64,000 nt of DNA from Planctomycetota bacterium (GTDB lineage Bacteria; Planctomycetota; UBA1135; GCA-002686595), in assembly GCA_002686945.1 (NCBI GenBank), contig NYYZ01000039.1, positions 106,555 through 170,554 of the forward strand. The letters are read 5' to 3'. Below the pieces are notes generated by a model, which worked only from the letters and a program-made list of their open reading frames with translations, was not told the DNA's origin and ran no database searches. Of the stretch, positions 35,268 to 46,191 are shown in pieces. The translations under genes were made by a program, and so were the position numbers. Within the stretch, counting starts at the first letter, position 1, and every line of letters begins with the position of its first letter.

Positions 35268-38200
35268 ATGACCTGTCCCCAGGCCAGCCTCCTCTGGACA
35301 CTTGCGCTTCTGATCCCTCCAACAGCAGCCCAAGAAAGCCCATCCTTCCGCGACCAGATCCAGCCAATTCTGAGCAAGAACTGCTTCACCTGCCATGGGC
35401 CAGATCAAGCAACACGCAAGGCGGGTCTACGCCTGGACACCGAGGAGGGTGCCCTGGCGGCCTTGAAAGAGGGAGGACACGCGCTGGTCCCTGGCAACCT
35501 CGAAGACAGTCAGCTCTGGCAGCGAATCAGTTCCAGTGATCCGGATGTGCGCATGCCTCCGGCAGATAGCAAGCAACAGCTCTCCAGTGAAGAGATCAAT
35601 CTGCTGCGCACATGGATCACCGACGGTGCGAAATGGCAAGATCACTGGGCCTGGGTCGCGCCGATCAAGGCCGACCTACCAGAGGTGCAAGACACAAACT
35701 GGACACGCAATCCTATCGACCACTTCATTTTGGCAAGGCTCGAACAAGAAGGCCTTGCCCCAGCTAAGGAAGCTGATCGCGCAGCGCTTCTACGCCGCCT
35801 GTCCCTGGATCTGACCGGCATGCCTCCCAGTCTTGAAGAACTTCAGAACTTCTTGGACGACGAAGACCCTGGAGCCTACGAACGAGTTGTCGATCGCCTC
35901 TTGTCCTCGTCCCGTTACGGAGAACACCTGGCGCGAACCTGGCTCGACGCCGCACGCTATGGGGACACCCACGGCCTGCACCTTGATAATCTCCGCAGTA
36001 TGTGGCCCTGGCGCGATTGGGTAATTGGTGCCTACAACGAGAACATGTCCTTTGATCGGTTCGCCACCGAGCAACTGGCAGGAGACCTCTTGCCCGAAGC
36101 AACCCAAGCACAGAAAGTCGCATCGGGCTTCAACCGCTGCAATCCAACCAGCGCCGAAGGAGGCATGATCGCCGAAGAATACCTCTCAATCTACGCCAAG
36201 GACCGCACGGATACCACGGCGGTGGTCATGTTGGGGGTATCCATGGGCTGCGCTCAGTGCCATGACCACAAGTACGATCCCTTCTCCATGAAGGACTACT
36301 ACTCCATGCTGGGGTTCTTCAACTCCATCTCGGATACAGCTAGCGACCAGAATATTCCTAACCCCGCGCCGTTTATTCGAGTAGGAAATGAGGAACAGAC
36401 CAAAGAACTCGCTCGGCTCGAAGCTTTGGAACTCAGCCTGGGAGAACAACTCAATGCCCCCATGCCCGAGACCGATGCCCAACAGGCCAAATGGGAACAG
36501 GGATGGAATGATGAGCTGGCAACTCGCTGGCTGATCTTGAGCCCTACTGCCGCCAGCGCACAGAACGGCGCGGTACTACAAATCGAAGACGATCAAGCAA
36601 TTCTCGCAAGCGGACCGAACCCAGCAACGGATGTCTACCTTGTGGAGAGCATTTGTAGAGAAGATCAAATCACTGGCCTGCGGCTCGAAGCCCTGACCCA
36701 TGAGACTCAAGTGGGTGATCTTCCCGGTCGCGCGAAGAACGGGAACTACGTCCTCACGGATTTGAGTTTGGAGATCGCCGAATGCGGCGTCAATGATCCC
36801 GACTGGCGAGAAGTGGAACTCATCAACCCAAACGCTCAGTTCTCACAGGTCAACTACCCCATCGCCCACGTCCTCGACGCTGACCCCAAGACAGGCTGGG
36901 CTAGCCTAGGTCGAACGGGCCCTCGCGATGCGAGCTTCAACGCCAAGCAGCCTTTTGGCTTCGAAGGAGGGACACGGCTGCGGGTTCGGCTGGCTTTTGA
37001 GTCCCAGTTTCCCCAACATGCCATAGGGCATTTACGTCTCGCGATTTCAGAGGACCCCGACCTTCTGGCCCCGGTGAGCGGAACCTGGTTCGTGAGTTCG
37101 CGCCAGACACTCTCCGCCGCCATCACCGAGCCAGACGCGCCCCATCCCTTCTCAAAGGAATTGGATCTCGCTGCCCTCGATGAGGAAGGCAGACCTATCT
37201 GGACTGAGCGCCCTGAACTCCTGGACGGTAAGCCCCACGGCCTGCCCTCTGGATTGGGCTCGTTCTATCTGGCCCGCACCCTGTCTCTGCCCAGTACCCG
37301 CAGACTGCGTTTCGGTTTGGGGAGCGATGACGGCGTGCGAGTCTTCCTGGACAACACAAGAGTCTTTGCCAGGCATGTGATGCGCGGGCACGCGGTCGAC
37401 CAAGACTTCTTGGAGTTGGAAGTCGAGGCTGGCGAACACCAGTTGCTCCTGGAGATCAACAACCATGGAGGAGCATCCGGCTTCGCCTGGCGTCAGGTGG
37501 AACAGTCCCCATCAGAACTTTCCCCTGCCACGGCCTTGACCCTGGCTTCCCCCGCATCGGAACGGAGGCCCGAGGAACAGGCCGAGTTGCGCGAGTTGTT
37601 TCGCCGTAAGCACGCCCCGGAATGGATCGCCCTGAGGGACAAACGAGACGCCGCCCGCGCCGATGGAGAAAAACTACGTACAGCCCTGCCCACTTCCCTG
37701 GTCAGCGTAGAGCTTGCCAAGGCCCGCCCGGCCCGTATCCTCATGCGTGGTGCATATGATCGGCCGGGTGACACCGTGCAACCGAACACGCCGACATCCT
37801 TGCCGCCACTGCCAACGGGCGCGCCCCAGAACCGCCTGGGTCTGGCCCAGTGGCTTGTAGCTGACAACAATCCCCTGGCTGCTCGCGTGGTGGTCAACCG
37901 TCACTGGCAGAGAATCTTTGGAATCGGCATCGTCAAGACTTCTGAAGACTTTGGCACCCAGGGAGAGCGGCCTGTTCACCCAGAATTACTCGACTGGCTG
38001 GCAGTTGAATTACGCGAACACGACTGGAACCTGCAACACTTGCAGCGCCTGATCGTAACCTCAGCGACCTACCGCCAGTCCTCCAAGTCCGGGCGAGAGA
38101 AACTGGCTCAAGACCCGAACAACCGGCTGATCTCCCGCGGAGCGCGCTTCCGCTTGGACGGGGAGATATTGCGAGATCAAGCCTTGATGGTTAGCGGCCT

Positions 38201-38780
38201 CCTGGTGGAAGAAATCGGCGGACCACCGGTCAAACCCTACCAGCCGAAGGGACTTTGGAAAGCCGTCGGCTACAGCCGTAGCAATACGGTGAACTTCACC
38301 CAGGACAAGGGCGAGGCCAACTATCGCCGCAGCCTGTACACCTTCTGGAAGCGCACATCGGCCCCGCCCAATTTGACGATCTTCGACGCGCCCAGTCGCG
38401 AGTCCACCTGCGTCCGACGAGAACGAACTAACACGCCAATGCAGGCACTGGCACTGCTCAACGACCCTCAGTACGTGGAGTTCTCACGAGAATTCGCCAA
38501 CCGTATTCTCGCCCAGGGAGGCGATGATGATCTGGAAAGGCTGCACTTCGCCTTCAAGTGCCTGACCTCGCGTCTGCCCAATCAATCTGAAAGTACCTTG
38601 CTACTGCAGTTGCTCGTTGAGGCGCGGGAACACTTCCTTACCGACGCCGAGGGCGCAGCCGCCCTGCTGGCCGTGGGCGCGACACCCCTGGCCAACTCAG
38701 ACCAAGCCCCAGAAATCGCAGCCTGGACAGTTCTTGCCAGTACCCTCTTCAGCCTAGACGAAGTCATCACCCGCGGCTAA
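35268..38780 (+). CDS. Planctomycete-type cytochrome c / PSD1 (DUF1549-DUF1553) surface protein
   Basis: 1170 aa. A short signal peptide ends near AAQE. The planctomycete cytochrome c domain follows ([18 protein letters not shown], CxxCH). The DUF1549 region (about 145-350) carries a second Cxx[20 protein letters not shown]14-like beta domain lies near residues 640-740 ([20 protein letters not shown]), and DUF1553 (about 850-1100; [38 protein letters not shown]) closes the protein. It is the first gene of a trio with a DUF1501 protein and a cyclase-fold protein. The family is abundant in planctomycetes; its reaction is not known. Confidence 0.92.
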   Translation: MTCPQASLLWTLALLIPPTAAQESPSFRDQIQPILSKNCFTCHGPDQATRKAGLRLDTEEGALAALKEGGHALVPGNLEDSQLWQRISSSDPDVRMPPADSKQQLSSEEINLLRTWITDGAKWQDHWAWVAPIKADLPEVQDTNWTRNPIDHFILARLEQEGLAPAKEADRAALLRRLSLDLTGMPPSLEELQNFLDDEDPGAYERVVDRLLSSSRYGEHLARTWLDAARYGDTHGLHLDNLRSMWPWRDWVIGAYNENMSFDRFATEQLAGDLLPEATQAQKVASGFNRCNPTSAEGGMIAEEYLSIYAKDRTDTTAVVMLGVSMGCAQCHDHKYDPFSMKDYYSMLGFFNSISDTASDQNIPNPAPFIRVGNEEQTKELARLEALELSLGEQLNAPMPETDAQQAKWEQGWNDELATRWLILSPTAASAQNGAVLQIEDDQAILASGPNPATDVYLVESICREDQITGLRLEALTHETQVGDLPGRAKNGNYVLTDLSLEIAECGVNDPDWREVELINPNAQFSQVNYPIAHVLDADPKTGWASLGRTGPRDASFNAKQPFGFEGGTRLRVRLAFESQFPQHAIGHLRLAISEDPDLLAPVSGTWFVSSRQTLSAAITEPDAPHPFSKELDLAALDEEGRPIWTERPELLDGKPHGLPSGLGSFYLARTLSLPSTRRLRFGLGSDDGVRVFLDNTRVFARHVMRGHAVDQDFLELEVEAGEHQLLLEINNHGGASGFAWRQVEQSPSELSPATALTLASPASERRPEEQAELRELFRRKHAPEWIALRDKRDAARADGEKLRTALPTSLVSVELAKARPARILMRGAYDRPGDTVQPNTPTSLPPLPTGAPQNRLGLAQWLVADNNPLAARVVVNRHWQRIFGIGIVKTSEDFGTQGERPVHPELLDWLAVELREHDWNLQHLQRLIVTSATYRQSSKSGREKLAQDPNNRLISRGARFRLDGEILRDQALMVSGLLVEEIGGPPVKPYQPKGLWKAVGYSRSNTVNFTQDKGEANYRRSLYTFWKRTSAPPNLTIFDAPSRESTCVRRERTNTPMQALALLNDPQYVEFSREFANRILAQGGDDDLERLHFAFKCLTSRLPNQSESTLLLQLLVEAREHFLTDAEGAAALLAVGATPLANSDQAPEIAAWTVLASTLFSLDEVITRG

Positions 38781-38785
38781 ACCCC

Positions 38786-40237
38786 ATGCAGCCTCACGAT
38801 CCAGAGCCCATTCGACAACTGCGCCAGGACCTGACTCGGCGCTTGTTCTTGCGCTCCACCAGCGCCGGTCTTGGAACCGCTGCCCTGACATCAGTTCTTG
38901 GCTCCGATGCCAGAGCCGCAGACGGTCTGCGCACGACCCACCATACCCCCCAGGCCCGCTCGATCATCTATCTGTTCATGTCCGGCGCGCCGAGCCAGTT
39001 CGAGACTCTTGACTGGAAGCCCAAGCTGCGCGAGATGTACGACCAGGACCTGCCCGAATCGGTGATTCAAGGTCAACGCTTCACCACCATGACCTCAGGT
39101 CAGACGCGCTTCCCCATCGCTCCTTCGATCTACGACTTCAAACGCTGCGGAGAGAACGGCACAGAGATCAGCAGCCTCTTGCCCTATCACCAAAAAATGG
39201 CGGACGACATAGCGGTAATCCGCTCCATGCACACGGACGCCATCAACCATGATCCGGCGATCACCTTCTTGCAGACCGGCTCGGAACAACCTGGCCGCCC
39301 GTCGCTGGGTTCATGGCTCTCCTATGGGCTCGGGTCCCCGAACCGGGACCTGCCGGGGTTTGTGGTCATGACCCCGCGCTGGTCAGGGCGCGCGGAGGCT
39401 CAGGCACTCTACAACCGTCTTTGGAGTTCGGGCTTCATGCCCTCGGAGCACTCAGGCATCGCCCTGCGGAGCGCCGGAGACCCCGTGCTCTATCTCTCGA
39501 ACCCACCCGGCGTCGACGGCAAGCTGCGGCGTTCAATGCTCGATTCCCTGGCGGAACTCAACCAAGCGACCCACGACCGTCATGGAGATCCCGAAATTCT
39601 TTCGCGAATCGAGCAATACGAGATGGCCTTCCGCATGCAGACTTCCGTGCCTGATCTGGTTGACTTGAAGAAAGAGTCCCGAGCGGTCCTCGACATGTAT
39701 GGCCCGGATGTAGAGGACCCCGGAACCTACGCTCACTCCTGCATCATGGCCCGCCGGTTGGTGGAGCGAGGCGTACCGTGCATACAAATCTTCATTCGCG
39801 GCTGGGATCAGCACGGTAATCTGACCGGTGATCTGCCCAATGCATGCAGGGACATTGATCAGCCAAGTCACGGCCTGATCCAAGACCTCAAACAGCGCGG
39901 GTTGCTGGACCAGACCCTGGTGGTCTGGGGCGGTGAATTTGGGCGCACAACCTACTGCCAGGGCCCTCTCAGCAAGACCAACTATGGCCGGGACCATCAC
40001 CCACGCTGTTTCTCGATCTGGATGGCCGGCGGCGGGATACAAGGAGGTATCACCCACGGGGAAACCGACGATTTTTCCTACAACATCGTAAAGGATGGAG
40101 TAAGCGTGCACGATCTGAACGCTACCATCTTGCACCAGCTGGGATTCGACCATGAGCGCCTGACCCTCAGCTTCCAGGGCCGCGATTTCCGCTTGACTGA
40201 TGTACACGGTCGAGTGGTCGACCAAGTCCTTGCCTGA
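38786..40237 (+). CDS. DUF1501 family Tat-exported protein
   Basis: 483 aa. [20 protein letters not shown] is a twin-arginine signal ending near ARAAD. The body is DUF1501, a sulfatase-like alkaline phosphatase-fold family: [33 protein letters not shown] and [20 protein letters not shown]. It lies 5 bp behind the PSD1 gene, the usual pairing in planctomycetes. Tat export implies folding or metal loading in the cytoplasm. Confidence 0.92.
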   Translation: MQPHDPEPIRQLRQDLTRRLFLRSTSAGLGTAALTSVLGSDARAADGLRTTHHTPQARSIIYLFMSGAPSQFETLDWKPKLREMYDQDLPESVIQGQRFTTMTSGQTRFPIAPSIYDFKRCGENGTEISSLLPYHQKMADDIAVIRSMHTDAINHDPAITFLQTGSEQPGRPSLGSWLSYGLGSPNRDLPGFVVMTPRWSGRAEAQALYNRLWSSGFMPSEHSGIALRSAGDPVLYLSNPPGVDGKLRRSMLDSLAELNQATHDRHGDPEILSRIEQYEMAFRMQTSVPDLVDLKKESRAVLDMYGPDVEDPGTYAHSCIMARRLVERGVPCIQIFIRGWDQHGNLTGDLPNACRDIDQPSHGLIQDLKQRGLLDQTLVVWGGEFGRTTYCQGPLSKTNYGRDHHPRCFSIWMAGGGIQGGITHGETDDFSYNIVKDGVSVHDLNATILHQLGFDHERLTLSFQGRDFRLTDVHGRVVDQVLA

Positions 40238-40242
40238 ATGCA

Positions 40243-42786
40243 ATGCTGGTAACTGTCCTCACCATTCTCCTGCTACATGGGCTCGGCCGAGATGAGCTGG
40301 CATGGGAGTTCAATGCCGAGTCATTGAACCAGAACACGTTCGCTCCGAGCATGGGCGCGATCTCCCTCAAGGCCGACGGAGCGCTGGAGTTCCTCGCCGG
40401 GGGCGAGGGGCTTCTTCGAAATGGCAAGCAACCCGCCCTCACTCAACTCATCAATACACCCAATGGCACCTTTCCCAAGCGCAAGGTTTCCCTCGAAGCC
40501 TGGGTCGTGGTGGACAGACCCCAGGCATGGGGTGGGATAGTTGGTGCATTTGAAGACAACGGCGACTTCGAACGGGGCTGGTTGCTGGGCATCCACAACA
40601 AGCGCTTCTGTTTTGCGATTGCCACCGAAGAGCAGGGCCGACTGGAGTACCTGACCGCTCCCCAGCCTTTGCGTAAAGGAGAGTGGGCTCACGTCGTAGG
40701 CACCTATGACGGAAAGACAAGCCGCCTCTATGTCAACGGAGAAGAGGCGGCCTTCAGCGATGCTCCCGGCGGCGATGTGATCTACGCACCTGATCACATC
40801 CTGACGGTGGGCGCCTACAAGGATACGAACGAAGACCATCCCCTGACCGGCACCCTGCTGCGCGCCAGGATGCACGACAATCAGATCAAGCCTGGGGAGA
40901 TCAAGCGTCGCTACAACAAGGAGAGCCGCGAGTTGCCAGCGCTGCCAGCTCCAGCTCTGCGGGGAATCCCCTCCCGCTGGCCCACGGACTACCAGAGCAG
41001 GATAAACGCCGCCATCGACCGAGGTGTCACGCGCCTGATGGAAGAACAGGCGCGAGACGGTTCCTGGAGCCAGCACCATCAAAAGTACCGCGCGGGCATG
41101 ACGACCTTGGCGGTCTATGCGCTCTTGAAGAGCGGGATCTCGGTAACCCACCCCTCGGTGCAGGCAGCCCTGCGCTTCATCTACCGAGAAGAACCACATC
41201 ACACCTATACAGCAGGCGTGGCCATGATGCTCATGCGCCATCTGATCGAGCATGGGGATCCAGACAACAAACCCATCTACATGGAACGGGCGGAGCGCAT
41301 CATCGACCGGGTCCTGGAGTGGGAGCGGCGAGACCCTGACACCGGTTGGGCCTACCCGGAAGGCAACCATGACCTCTCCTGCACCCAATACGCAGCCCTG
41401 GCTCTTTGGTCGGCACATGAGTTGGAGATCAAGACGCCCCGCAATGTGTACATCCGCATGGTCAATGCTCTTCACCATCACTACGGAGGCCTCGAGGGCG
41501 AATTTCCCGCCGCTCCCGGCAGCGGACTCAAGCCTCACCTCACAAAGGGCTACCGCTATCGTGGAGACCGCAACGACTCACGCTCCATGAGCACCGCCGC
41601 CATCACGATTTGTCGTGTAGCGGAAATCTGCGCAGGCAAGCACTTGGGTTCGACGACCCGCAAGTTTGCGCAACAACAACTCACCCAAGCGATCAACTGG
41701 CTTGACCACAATTGGTCGATGACCTCGGATCCCAACGGGTACGACTTCTACTACTACCTCTACGGAGTCGAGCGCGCGGCTGGACTGCCTGGCATGGAGG
41801 ATTCCATTCGCCCCGACTGGTACTTTGAAGGAGCAGAATTCCTCCTAGGCCAACAGACTGACAGCGGGGGCTGGCACAACCAGTCAAACACGGCATTTGC
41901 GCTGCTGTTCCTGGTCAAGGCCACAGCGGCCATGACTGGCAAAAAGGCTACGGTCCTGGGACACACTGCGGGAAAAACCAGTGGGCCCCTTCACTATAGA
42001 GTGCACGGGAACATGGAGTTGACACTCTTCCTGACTGGAATCGATCAAGGCGTGCTCGCCAGCTATGCCGCCCAACCCGCTCCCAAGACTGGACTGCGCG
42101 TGGTGAAGGTCGAGTACCTGATCAATGGCAAGCGCCGCGCGCGAGTCAATGCGGATCCCCTCAAGCCCTGGGACCATCAACGCTTCCCCAGCAAGATTCG
42201 CTTCAAGCATCCACAAACGGTGCAAATCGAAGTGCTGGCCACGGTGGTGGCCCTTGATGAATACCCCGACAACTACAACAAGACGACCGAGTTGCGCTCG
42301 CAACCCATGAGCTACAAGATCGAGCGCAATCAAGAGGAGCTGCTACGGGATGCAAAGCCCTACTTGGGGAAGAACATCCTTCGCCAGCAGCCCACCACCC
42401 TGCACGCATCCAGCGAAGACTCCGGTCGCGGCATAGGCTTCCTGCTGGACAACATCCACTCCACATATTGGAAACCCAGTCCCAATGACGCCCGCCCGTG
42501 GGTGCGTATCGACCTGCAGAAGCCAACTCGCTGCACAAACCTGGTTCTTAGCCAGGCAGTTGCTTCACGCTCCCAGATCAACCACTGGAACCCGATCAAG
42601 GACATCAAAGTGACAATCAACGGCCGCTACGAAGTTCTGGCCACCTTGCACTCGGACGCAATTATCCCCACGCGTCTGGAGCTGAATGTCAAGAAACCGA
42701 TCCAGTCACTCACGATTCAGATTCTCTCCCGTTGGAATGGCCAGGCTGGCAATGTGGGTTGGGCGGAAATCGCTCTTGAACGCTAA
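40243..42786 (+). CDS. LamG + terpenoid-cyclase-fold + discoidin-like secreted protein
   Basis: 847 aa with a short N-terminal hydrophobic stretch. Residues about 25-215 are a LamG/concanavalin-like domain (VSLEAWVVV, WAHVVGTYDGKTSRLYVNG). Residues about 240-580 hold alpha-alpha-barrel repeats of the squalene-cyclase/prenyltransferase type (INAAIDRGVTRLMEEQARDG, TTLAVYALLKSG). A C-terminal discoidin-like domain (about 705-847; STYWKPSPNDARPWVRIDL) probably binds glycans. The catalytic DxDD of true cyclases is not evident, so this is more likely a binding scaffold or lyase-like barrel. Third gene of the PSD1-DUF1501 trio, 5 bp behind DUF1501. Confidence 0.8.
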   Translation: MLVTVLTILLLHGLGRDELAWEFNAESLNQNTFAPSMGAISLKADGALEFLAGGEGLLRNGKQPALTQLINTPNGTFPKRKVSLEAWVVVDRPQAWGGIVGAFEDNGDFERGWLLGIHNKRFCFAIATEEQGRLEYLTAPQPLRKGEWAHVVGTYDGKTSRLYVNGEEAAFSDAPGGDVIYAPDHILTVGAYKDTNEDHPLTGTLLRARMHDNQIKPGEIKRRYNKESRELPALPAPALRGIPSRWPTDYQSRINAAIDRGVTRLMEEQARDGSWSQHHQKYRAGMTTLAVYALLKSGISVTHPSVQAALRFIYREEPHHTYTAGVAMMLMRHLIEHGDPDNKPIYMERAERIIDRVLEWERRDPDTGWAYPEGNHDLSCTQYAALALWSAHELEIKTPRNVYIRMVNALHHHYGGLEGEFPAAPGSGLKPHLTKGYRYRGDRNDSRSMSTAAITICRVAEICAGKHLGSTTRKFAQQQLTQAINWLDHNWSMTSDPNGYDFYYYLYGVERAAGLPGMEDSIRPDWYFEGAEFLLGQQTDSGGWHNQSNTAFALLFLVKATAAMTGKKATVLGHTAGKTSGPLHYRVHGNMELTLFLTGIDQGVLASYAAQPAPKTGLRVVKVEYLINGKRRARVNADPLKPWDHQRFPSKIRFKHPQTVQIEVLATVVALDEYPDNYNKTTELRSQPMSYKIERNQEELLRDAKPYLGKNILRQQPTTLHASSEDSGRGIGFLLDNIHSTYWKPSPNDARPWVRIDLQKPTRCTNLVLSQAVASRSQINHWNPIKDIKVTINGRYEVLATLHSDAIIPTRLELNVKKPIQSLTIQILSRWNGQAGNVGWAEIALER

Positions 42787-42813
42787 GGACAGCGGCGCCC
42801 GCTTCAAAAGAAA

Positions 42814-42849
42814 GAGCCCACGCCCCATGGGGGAAATGGGCGCGGGCTC
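42814..42849. terminator. Bidirectional terminator hairpin
   Basis: GAGCCC-A-CGCCC and GGGCG-C-GGGCTC pair around a 12-nt loop, with one internal A/C mismatch. It lies between convergent stops at 42786 and 42869. Confidence 0.7.
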
Positions 42850-42868
42850 ACAGGAAAAGACAGGTAAT

Positions 42869-44533
42869 CTAGAAAAGCGTCAAGTGCACAACGGGCGAAC
42901 GGGCCACGCCATTCTGCGCGCCGGTGTCCCTCACACGAAACTGCAACCAAAGCTCCAAGCCAATCAGGCCCGAGTCATCAGGCATGCTTCGGTGCCAGGT
43001 TGTGTAGCCCTGACCAGGCCCCGATCCATTCAAGGTCATTGCGGAGCCAACCACGCTGAAACCTGGAATTGGTGCACCGAGTGGGTTGTGAGATACGGTG
43101 GCCACCGCCTTGGCTCCGCCCAGCCCATCATAGAGACCCAGCTTCCAATCGAAGTTGCCCACATGGGGAGGACTAAGAGCGACAACCTGCGGGACAAAGC
43201 CACCAGTGCCTGCCCGCGCGCCTTGCTGGATGATCTCAATCGGCTCCGGCGTACGTTCGCTGGAGAGGCTGGGCCGGTCAAAGGGAGGCAGTTCAGCTGC
43301 AACCCTTGGATCGGTAAGACCATTGACCATGAAATCCGTCAGAGCAGGGCGCACCTGCGGCGGGACATTGAGGTTGTTCAGAATCGGGTCCTTGTTGTCA
43401 CCGAAGGGCCCCCCATCCGCGTCATACAAAGCCAAGAGGGCATTCAGGTTTGTTGTGTTTGGGGAACCGTTGTGAAAGAGAGCTCCGCCCCGCAAGCCAA
43501 TGTTGCGCAGACTTGGCGTCTTGAAGCGCCCACGATCTGCAAAATTCCCGGTGATTGCCTGTCGGCCTGAATCCTCAGCGATCGGGCGCAACCCAAGGTT
43601 GTGGTACTGATTGTCCGCAAAAAGGTTGCCTCCATGACATGCGTTGCAACGTGAACCTTGGCTCGTGAAAGCGCCCAAGCCCGCCTGTTGCCCCTGGGTC
43701 AAAGCGCCCTGATTTCCAGCGGTAAAAGCATCCCACGGGGTCTGGTTTGGAACCAACGTCCGCTGGTATGAGGCCAGCGCAAACCCAATTCGCACCGGTG
43801 TGATCTCATCTGTTCCAAATGCCGCCTGAAACAGATCTGGATAGGTCGCCCCACCAGCCAAGGCAGCATTGAGGTCACCAGGGAGGTTGAAAGCGACTGC
43901 AAGAGGCTCGACCTGCTCCAACTTGGAGGTTACATCGACCCATGTACGGCCTTCAGAGGCCATCTCTGCACTAGACATGATCGGACCCAGGGACTGACTC
44001 TCGAGGGAACCTCCAAAGGGAATCACTACGTTGCCCGTAAGCGGGTCCAGAAACTGCGGAGTGGCACGACCATCCCAGAAGTTTTCAATGAAGTAAGCCC
44101 CCATCAGATTGCTCGGTGCAGAGCGGCCAGTCACCTGCATGCCATGCCCAAAAACAGGATCCGGAACATAATCGCCATTCGAATCAGTGCGAGCCACGCC
44201 CAGTGATCCAAGCACGTCATCAGGAGTGCCCAGGATTCCGTCTGCTCCAGGGTTGCGCATATCAGCCTGATTGCGCGGGTCCCCACCACCGGCAGCGGGT
44301 TGATGACAGGTACCGCACGCAACGGTGCTGTCAGAGCTCAGCTGCTCATCCCAAAACAGTGCCTTGCCCAGGATTACCTTGGCGGGAGTAAGTTGATTTT
44401 GGGGCGGCACAGGCGGCGGGCCCAAAGGTGGAGGTGGGCCTTGAGCCCACACGCTTGCAGTCAAGACTGCCAGGCACCCAAGGGAGGGAAACGAGGAACC
44501 GAAGAACGGTCTATTTGTCAGCAGTTTCTTCAT
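42869..44533 (-). CDS. Dihaem cytochrome c peroxidase (MauG/CcpA-like) family protein
   Basis: 554 aa from MKKLLTNRPF. A signal peptide ends near VWAQG, followed by a proline-rich linker. Two haem sites are present: ACGTCHQP (about residue 77) and RCNACHGG (about residue 300). LGKALFWDEQLSSDSTVACG is the conserved N-terminal block of the family, and FKTPSLRNIGLRGGALFHNG the C-terminal one. The last ~125 residues are an added beta-rich domain absent from standard CcpA. It acts in the periplasm or on the surface as a peroxidase or protein-oxidising enzyme. Confidence 0.9.
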   Translation of the reverse strand: MKKLLTNRPFFGSSFPSLGCLAVLTASVWAQGPPPPLGPPPVPPQNQLTPAKVILGKALFWDEQLSSDSTVACGTCHQPAAGGGDPRNQADMRNPGADGILGTPDDVLGSLGVARTDSNGDYVPDPVFGHGMQVTGRSAPSNLMGAYFIENFWDGRATPQFLDPLTGNVVIPFGGSLESQSLGPIMSSAEMASEGRTWVDVTSKLEQVEPLAVAFNLPGDLNAALAGGATYPDLFQAAFGTDEITPVRIGFALASYQRTLVPNQTPWDAFTAGNQGALTQGQQAGLGAFTSQGSRCNACHGGNLFADNQYHNLGLRPIAEDSGRQAITGNFADRGRFKTPSLRNIGLRGGALFHNGSPNTTNLNALLALYDADGGPFGDNKDPILNNLNVPPQVRPALTDFMVNGLTDPRVAAELPPFDRPSLSSERTPEPIEIIQQGARAGTGGFVPQVVALSPPHVGNFDWKLGLYDGLGGAKAVATVSHNPLGAPIPGFSVVGSAMTLNGSGPGQGYTTWHRSMPDDSGLIGLELWLQFRVRDTGAQNGVARSPVVHLTLF

Positions 44534-45019
44534 CTGTGGTCGACAGGGATTGGTTGGGTCAAGTCCTGGGAGGGTCCCAAGGTGTCGGTGGATGCCCCGT
44601 CCCAGACAGGGACAGCCACAAGAGTCTGAAACCCATTTCAAGCGAAGTGGTTTCGCGCCAACCTAGAATAGCCGCAAGGATTGCAGAGCATCCTGGTAAG
44701 AGCCGAAAGACACACCAAAAGGAGCGAATGACACACGAAAAGGAGCGGGGACCAGGATCTGTACAGAGAAAACCAACATGCTTGACAAAAGTCGAACATC
44801 CTCGCTCATCGAAGCACCTCCTCTGTACGCTGGTTGAGCACTCACCATGCATCTGCTCCTGATCAGAGATGACCAGGCGCTGGGCAGGAAGTGGATCTGA
44901 GCATCACTGTGGATAATCGGTTGACATCCCTGCATTGAGAGATTTCTTGTAACCTTGAGGCCTCTTGATCGTCCTTGTCATTGCAGACACCAGACCATAG
45001 CCTCTGCAGAGAAACTCCC
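44534..45019. other. 486-bp divergent intergenic region with promoter-like and repeat elements
   Basis: No gene is evident; the minus-strand ORFs here have no recognisable protein character. It contains the tandem 18-bp repeat listed separately and an exact TTGACA at 44921-44926. No good -10 hexamer lies at 17-bp spacing; TGTAAC lies about 22 bp further on. The region should hold the promoters of the dihaem peroxidase (minus) and the orphan gene at 45020 (plus). Confidence 0.4.
44709..44747. repeat. Tandem 18-bp direct repeat, 21-bp period
   Basis: GACACACCAAAAGGAGCG (44709-44726) and GACACACGAAAAGGAGCG (44730-44747) differ at one base and are offset by 21 bp, two helical turns. This spacing fits paired regulator sites on one face of the DNA, in the region between the peroxidase and orphan genes. 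Confidence 0.6.
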
Positions 45020-45556
45020 ATGCTCCCCGTCCGTCCAGCCAGATCCAGGTTCTCCAGTACGCACACCGCCGAGACTGCCTTGGCGCAGCACAATGCCCAG
45101 CGCAGCGCCTCGTTCCTGCTACTACTCAATGGTGAGGACCGCTTGGACTGGATCGAGGGGCATCTGGTACCGATTGCACTTGTTCCATTGGTACGTAACG
45201 TCCTCAAGCGCCGCTACCTGCTGTACGAGATAGCGGACCTGCTCAGCGTGTTGCCCCAGCACATCAGCGAAGCCTTCGCCCCCATCGAGGCTGGCTCGGA
45301 CCCAGACACCTGTTCCAGTAAAGCTCTCAAGCGTGCGATCAATTGTGCCATCAAGGATCTCAGTGAGCGCGATCAGAAGGCCTTGCTGCTAAGCAAGCCA
45401 CCCCTGATCACTCCTCGTGTGCTGGCCGTGATGCAAGATCTCAAGCTCGACGAACGCGCCGCCCTTATGTTCTGCACCCAGCACAACGCCTCAGCCCTGC
45501 CCTACCGCAAGGCCTACATGGCGCGCATCAACAACTGGGAACCTCGCTTCGGATAG
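45020..45556 (+). CDS. Orphan helical protein, function unknown
   Basis: 178 aa from MLPVRPARSR. It is mostly alpha-helical by eye, with no signal peptide. A hydrophobic early helix (FLLLLNGEDRLDW) is followed by basic segments (VLKRRYLLYEI, SKALKRAINCAIKDLSERDQ). The C-terminal third has a spacing loosely like a helix-turn-helix (DERAALMFCTQHNASALPYR), so a DNA-binding role is possible but unsupported by a clear family match. It diverges from the peroxidase across the repeat-bearing region. Confidence 0.6.
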   Translation: MLPVRPARSRFSSTHTAETALAQHNAQRSASFLLLLNGEDRLDWIEGHLVPIALVPLVRNVLKRRYLLYEIADLLSVLPQHISEAFAPIEAGSDPDTCSSKALKRAINCAIKDLSERDQKALLLSKPPLITPRVLAVMQDLKLDERAALMFCTQHNASALPYRKAYMARINNWEPRFG

Positions 45557-45586
45557 GGACCCAAGAAAGACGATCGCCCTCCGAGC

Positions 45587-45982
45587 TCAATCCTGCCAGG
45601 CCTTCGTCACGACTCCATCCACGAGAGTCACATAGGTTCTGTGCTCAACGGTGGTCTTGGTACTGGATGAGATCAACAAGAAGACTCCACCCCTGCTCTT
45701 GGTGGCCATCGAGTAGTCCCAACGCCAGATCAGGGAACCGTCGGCCCGCTGGAGCCGTACGGTAGGCTCTCCAAGAATCTCCAAGACAAATGTTTCGGTC
45801 TCGCCAGGTCCAACAAGGGCCAGCGTCTCGGCAGTGACTCGGGATCCCGTGTAGGAAATGTCACTGTTCCCGGAAACAAGGCATGCAGGCAGGAAGAGCA
45901 GAGAGGAAAGTGCCAGGGCGGTGGCCAATCGAGGCCTGACGAGAAAGGGGTTGGCTTGGGTGGAACTCATTGTATTGGTCAT
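45587..45982 (-). CDS. Small lipoprotein with SmpA/BamE-like domain
   Basis: 131 aa. The N-terminus leads to a hydrophobic stretch and lipobox (LSSLLFLPACLVSG). The mature part, TFVLEILGEPTVRLQRADGS and LIWRWDY, resembles the SmpA/OmlA fold, in which a helix pair precedes 'LGxP' and a W-x-Y strand. It is probably outer-membrane anchored; whether it takes part in barrel assembly is not known. It converges with the orphan gene (30 bp apart). Confidence 0.6.
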   Translation of the reverse strand: MTNTMSSTQANPFLVRPRLATALALSSLLFLPACLVSGNSDISYTGSRVTAETLALVGPGETETFVLEILGEPTVRLQRADGSLIWRWDYSMATKSRGGVFLLISSSTKTTVEHRTYVTLVDGVVTKAWQD

Positions 45983-46137
45983 TGCTGGTACAGAACAGAA
46001 ACTCGGCCCCCTCGCTGAACAGGTACGTTCAGGAGAGCCACCTACGAGACAGGGGCTCGGTTATTTGGGCCATCTTCAACGAATTCCTAGGCCCTCGCCA
46101 CCTTTCGCTCCCGCGCACAAGGTGACGGCATAAGTAA

Positions 46138-46165
46138 AGCGCCCCGGCGATGAAACCGGGGCGCT
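46138..46165 (-). terminator. Terminator hairpin after the PPC-repeat surface protein
   Basis: AGCGCCCCGG and CCGGGGCGCT form a perfect 10-bp stem with an 8-nt loop, 26 bp beyond the stop of the minus-strand gene at 46192. The minus-strand sequence after the stem begins TTTACTTA. Confidence 0.75.
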
Positions 46166-46191
46166 GAAGACAAGTCCTCTTTCGACGCGAA

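Noticed and set aside
40321-41538. 405-aa minus-strand ORF
   Set aside because: Antisense to the LamG/cyclase-fold gene, whose frame has clear domains; the translation has no family character.
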